DNA of 56,938 nucleotides, from positions 1 to 56,938 of the forward strand of contig NZ_QEWP01000024.1 of the NCBI RefSeq assembly GCF_003121985.1, given 5' to 3'. Shown in pieces: positions 54,306 through 56,938 of the stretch. The notes under the pieces were generated by a model. The model ran no database searches. It was given only the letters and a program-made list of their open reading frames with translations, and was not told where the DNA came from. The position numbers and the translations under genes are program-made. The stretch is from Marinilabilia rubra (GTDB taxonomy: Bacteria; Bacteroidota; Bacteroidia; Bacteroidales; Marinilabiliaceae). Each line of letters starts with the position of its first letter. Position 1 is the first letter of the stretch.

Positions 54306-56369
54306 ATGATAAACGAAAGCCTGCTAAATCCTCAAAGCATCGTTGTTGTTGGAGGATCAGATGACACATCCAAGCCCGGTGGAAAAATCCTGAAAAACAT
54401 TCTGGATGGCCACTTTAACGGAAAACTCTTTGTTTTAAACCCTAAAAAAGACAAGGTGCAGGGCGTCCCTTCCTGCCAATCGGTAGCAGAACTTCCTGAA
54501 ACTATAGATTTGGCTATTGTTGCTATTTCTGCAGTGCATACAGTGCCGGTTGTTAAGGAGCTGGCCCAAACAAAGAACACCCGGGCTTTCATCGTCATCT
54601 CAGCAGGTTTCAGTGAGGAGACCCAGGAAGGGGCTCAATTGGAAGAGGAACTGAAAAATGCCGTCAATGAAGTAAACGGTGCACTTATTGGCCCCAACTG
54701 CATTGGCGTGCTGACACCAACATACAGCGGCATTTTCACCAGTCCTGTCCCCAAACTTGACCCGTCAGGTTGTGATTTTGTCTCCGGTTCAGGTTCCACA
54801 GCGGTTTTTATTCTTGAATCAGCCCTGCCAAAGGGCTTGACCTTCTCGTCACTCATAACGGTGGGTAACAGTGCACAGTTAGGCATTGAAGAAGTATTGG
54901 AATATTGGGACAACTCCTACATCCCGGGGAAAAGTTCGGATATAAAACTCATTTATGTTGAAAACATTAAAGATCCCGACAAGCTGCTCAAACATGCCTC
55001 TTCCTTAATCCGCAAAGGATGTCGTATTGCCGCGATAAAATCAGGCGTTACAGATGCCGGACAAAGGGCGACTGCCTCACATACAGGCGCCATGGCAAGT
55101 GCCGATTCAGCGGTTGAAGCCCTCTTCAGAAAGGCAGGTATAGTGCGATGTTTTGGCCGTGAGGAACTGACTACGGTTGCATCGGTCTTTAACTATCCAA
55201 AACTAAAAGGGAAAAACCTGGCCATCATCACCCATGCAGGTGGCGCCGGAGTCATGCTCACGGACGCTCTTGCAGGCGGCGGTCTAAACATACCCGCGAT
55301 TGAAGGACAAGCACACGATGACATCCTGAACATACTGAATCCAGGCTCATCTGCCTCAAACCCCATTGATATTCTGGCCACAGGAACAGCCCAACAACTG
55401 GGGGATGTTATTGAGTATTGCGACACTCAGATGGACGATATTCACGGCATGATCGTTATCTTTGGAAGCACAGGTCTTTCAAGGGTTTTTGACGCCTACG
55501 AAACCATTCACAAAAAGATGAGCAGGTGTAAAAAGCCTGTTTTCCCAATATTGCCCTCAATCAGCAGCGCTCACGAAGAAGTGGATTTCTTCCTTTCTCA
55601 TGGGCACATCAATTTCCCGGATGAAGTGGTATTGGCCAGGGCACTGACAAGCATCCATCAAACACCCCATCCTGCCGATGAAGAAATCTACAAAGAGGGA
55701 ATCGACATTCAGGCCATCAGAAGCACCATTGAAGAAGCTCCTGAAGGATTTCTGGATCCTGCTACCAATAATGAATTACTGGAAGCAGCGGGGATTCCTA
55801 TTGTTGAAGAAGGCATTGCTACTTCAAAGAAAGAACTTACAACACTGGCAAAAAGTCTGGGCTATCCTTTGGCAGTGAAAGTCATCGGACCGGTGCATAA
55901 ATCGGATGTGGGGGGAGTGACGCTCAACATAAAATCGGAAACCCATCTCATCTCTGAATACCGCAGGATGCGAAAAATCAAAGGGGTAAAATCTGTCCTT
56001 GTACAAAAGATGCAGACCGGAACAGAGCTCTTTATCGGGGCCAAGTATGAGCCTAAATTTGGTCATGTGGTACTCTGCGGACTGGGTGGCATTTTCGTGG
56101 AAACACTGGGTGACACCTCCTACGGTCTGGCGCCGCTTACCTTTGATGAAGCCCGCTCGATGGTTCGCAGCTTGAAAGCCTACCCGGTAATTAAAGGAAC
56201 CCGCGGGAAAGAAGGCATCAATGAGGACAAGTATGTGGAGATCATTGTCCGCCTGTCAACACTCCTGCGTTATGCCACCGAAATTAAAGAGATAGACCTG
56301 AATCCGCTGATTGGAAATAAAGATGAAATTATTGCCGTGGATGGCAGAATAAGGATAGAAGCCCCCTAA
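54306..56369 (+). CDS. Acetyl-CoA synthetase (ADP-forming), fused alpha-beta chain
   Basis: The protein has 687 residues from the ATG at 54306; the frame extends nine codons to a TTG. The N-terminal CoA-binding domain has V-V-V-G-G-S-D-D-T-S-K-P-G-G, the succinyl-CoA-ligase-like domains contain G-P-N-C-I-G-V and T-A-S-H-T-G-A-M (phospho-His259), and the C-terminal ATP-grasp domain (about 470-685) has S-D-V-G-G-V. It makes acetate plus ATP from acetyl-CoA, or acts on related acyl-CoAs. With hydE it suggests a fermentative life. Confidence 0.92.
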   Translation: MINESLLNPQSIVVVGGSDDTSKPGGKILKNILDGHFNGKLFVLNPKKDKVQGVPSCQSVAELPETIDLAIVAISAVHTVPVVKELAQTKNTRAFIVISAGFSEETQEGAQLEEELKNAVNEVNGALIGPNCIGVLTPTYSGIFTSPVPKLDPSGCDFVSGSGSTAVFILESALPKGLTFSSLITVGNSAQLGIEEVLEYWDNSYIPGKSSDIKLIYVENIKDPDKLLKHASSLIRKGCRIAAIKSGVTDAGQRATASHTGAMASADSAVEALFRKAGIVRCFGREELTTVASVFNYPKLKGKNLAIITHAGGAGVMLTDALAGGGLNIPAIEGQAHDDILNILNPGSSASNPIDILATGTAQQLGDVIEYCDTQMDDIHGMIVIFGSTGLSRVFDAYETIHKKMSRCKKPVFPILPSISSAHEEVDFFLSHGHINFPDEVVLARALTSIHQTPHPADEEIYKEGIDIQAIRSTIEEAPEGFLDPATNNELLEAAGIPIVEEGIATSKKELTTLAKSLGYPLAVKVIGPVHKSDVGGVTLNIKSETHLISEYRRMRKIKGVKSVLVQKMQTGTELFIGAKYEPKFGHVVLCGLGGIFVETLGDTSYGLAPLTFDEARSMVRSLKAYPVIKGTRGKEGINEDKYVEIIVRLSTLLRYATEIKEIDLNPLIGNKDEIIAVDGRIRIEAP

Positions 56370-56807
56370 ATCCCCCCAAGGGGGACTTTTGGAAGTATAT
56401 AGGGAATGTGGAAGTTGAGACTGACAATTGAGACTGAGACTGAGGTTAAGATTGAGTAAATTTAAGCCGTTAGCTCTTGGTTCATAGCCAAAAATTCCTG
56501 TCTAAAATATGAGAATAGCTTCATGCTTCAGCATGGTGGTTATCACTTTCCTCCCCCCTCGTTTCCAAACGAGGGGGTGTATATCCGTCGTCTCCCGACG
56601 ACAAATAAGACATCTTCCGCAGCTCCGCAGCTCAATCTTTACAGACCTCATTCCGGCTACCGATCTGCCACCGCTCCGCGGTTAAAATAAAGGAATCGAA
56701 ACAAAATATATTTCATACAAACTATAACTCACTAAAATAGAAACCCCCAACCCCTAAATTCCATCATTAACGCAAAAAACACACAACCGTCAACACCAAA
56801 CTAAACG
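56370..56807. other. 438-base intergenic region with a train of short hairpins
   Basis: After degenerate GAGACTGA repeats (about 56415-56455) come five hairpins in 160 bases: CATGC-TTCA-GCATG (about 56522), CCCCCTCGTTT-CCA-AACGAGGGGG (about 56554), GTCGTC-TCCC-GACGAC (about 56588), GCAGC-TCC-GCAGC-type arms (about 56620) and ACCGC-TCC-GCGGT (about 56670). The loops mostly read TCC. No gene is seen. Confidence 0.55.
56380..56396 (+). terminator. Short hairpin after the acetyl-CoA synthetase gene
   Basis: TCCCCC and GGGGGA pair around a CAA loop (56370-56390 region), followed by CTTTT. It is short and its T run weak, so it may be only a partial terminator. Position is approximate within a few bases. 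Confidence 0.4.
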
Positions 56808-56938
56808 TGTCCCGTCCTGAAATAGGTTGACCGCTTTTGAACATTTTCACTAAACATTCAAAAGACGGTTATTATGAAAAAGAAACGTTCACAATTTCAA
56901 TTTAGATCAAGTCGTTATTTTAGTGAGGACTTCAAAAA
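56808..56938 (+). mobile_element. Left end of an insertion sequence (IS3-like)
   Basis: TGTCCCGTCCTGAAATAGGT at 56808 has the look of a terminal inverted repeat starting with TG. It is followed 66 bases later by a transposase start. The element continues beyond the window, so the family and the other end cannot be confirmed. Confidence 0.55.
56874..56938 (+). CDS. Transposase (orfA-like), N-terminal fragment
   Basis: ATG at 56874 opens MKKKRSQFQFRSSRYFSEDF and runs off the right edge after 21 codons. The basic start and S-x-x-Y-F-S-E-D-F-K-K fit the first frame of Bacteroidota IS3-family elements. It is partial only because of the window edge. Confidence 0.55.
   Translation, partial: MKKKRSQFQFRSSRYFSEDFK

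Noticed and set aside
56515-56700. CRISPR array
   Set aside because: The hairpin stems differ from each other and spacing is irregular; no cas genes are present.

Overview
The window is a piece of a Bacteroidota chromosome, most likely an anaerobic or facultative member of the Bacteroidales/Marinilabiliales. The signs are a SusC/SusD pair, a one-piece hybrid two-component regulator, a lone TonB receptor with a carboxypeptidase-like N-terminal domain, DUF4199 and DUF4831 proteins, and promoters of the form TTTG-N19-TAnnTTTG. The hydrogenase maturase HydE and an ADP-forming acetyl-CoA synthetase point to fermentation. No rRNA, tRNA or CRISPR array was seen.

Layout. (1) 1-15.9 kb is a polysaccharide utilisation locus. 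A hybrid two-component sensor (+) diverges from susC-susD (-). A hairpin terminator/attenuator follows, then a GH3 beta-glucosidase, a GH9 glycanase, an S1 sulfatase, a degenerate Nudix-type regulator and the start of a GPH-type sugar symporter. The set suggests capture, cleavage, desulfation and import of a beta-linked, probably sulfated glycan. (2) 16-18.5 kb is a PAS histidine kinase with a receiver-only partner. (3) 18.5-24.3 kb holds a candidate short RNA, larE, a nitroreductase/YceI/MarR operon and a TonB receptor. (4) 24.7-29.8 kb holds a lipoprotein hydrolase, a LytS/LytTR pair, a beta-barrel protein, a DUF4199 protein and a dense cluster of hairpins. (5) 29.8-34.2 kb holds an SGNH + MBOAT O-acetylation pair and a POT peptide transporter. 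(6) 34.6-42.8 kb holds nnrDE, a DUF4831 lipoprotein, pepD, a CLC transporter and glyA. (7) 43.2-48.2 kb holds two convergent helicases (UvrD-like and MrfA/DUF1998-like) whose stop codons overlap. (8) 49-56.4 kb holds TauE, pgl and zwf, hydE and the ADP-forming acetyl-CoA synthetase. The window ends inside an insertion sequence.

The intergenic DNA is rich in structure. It contains a pair of MITE-like elements, CCTGCC palindromes, REP-like units, a train of short hairpins beside the IS, a 103-bp leader shared by two genes, and one near-perfect Bacteroidota promoter that fires into a ~50-nt transcript ending at a terminator. These non-coding elements, rather than the mostly standard protein genes, are the least explained part of the window. 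All family calls are by reading; no database search was run.
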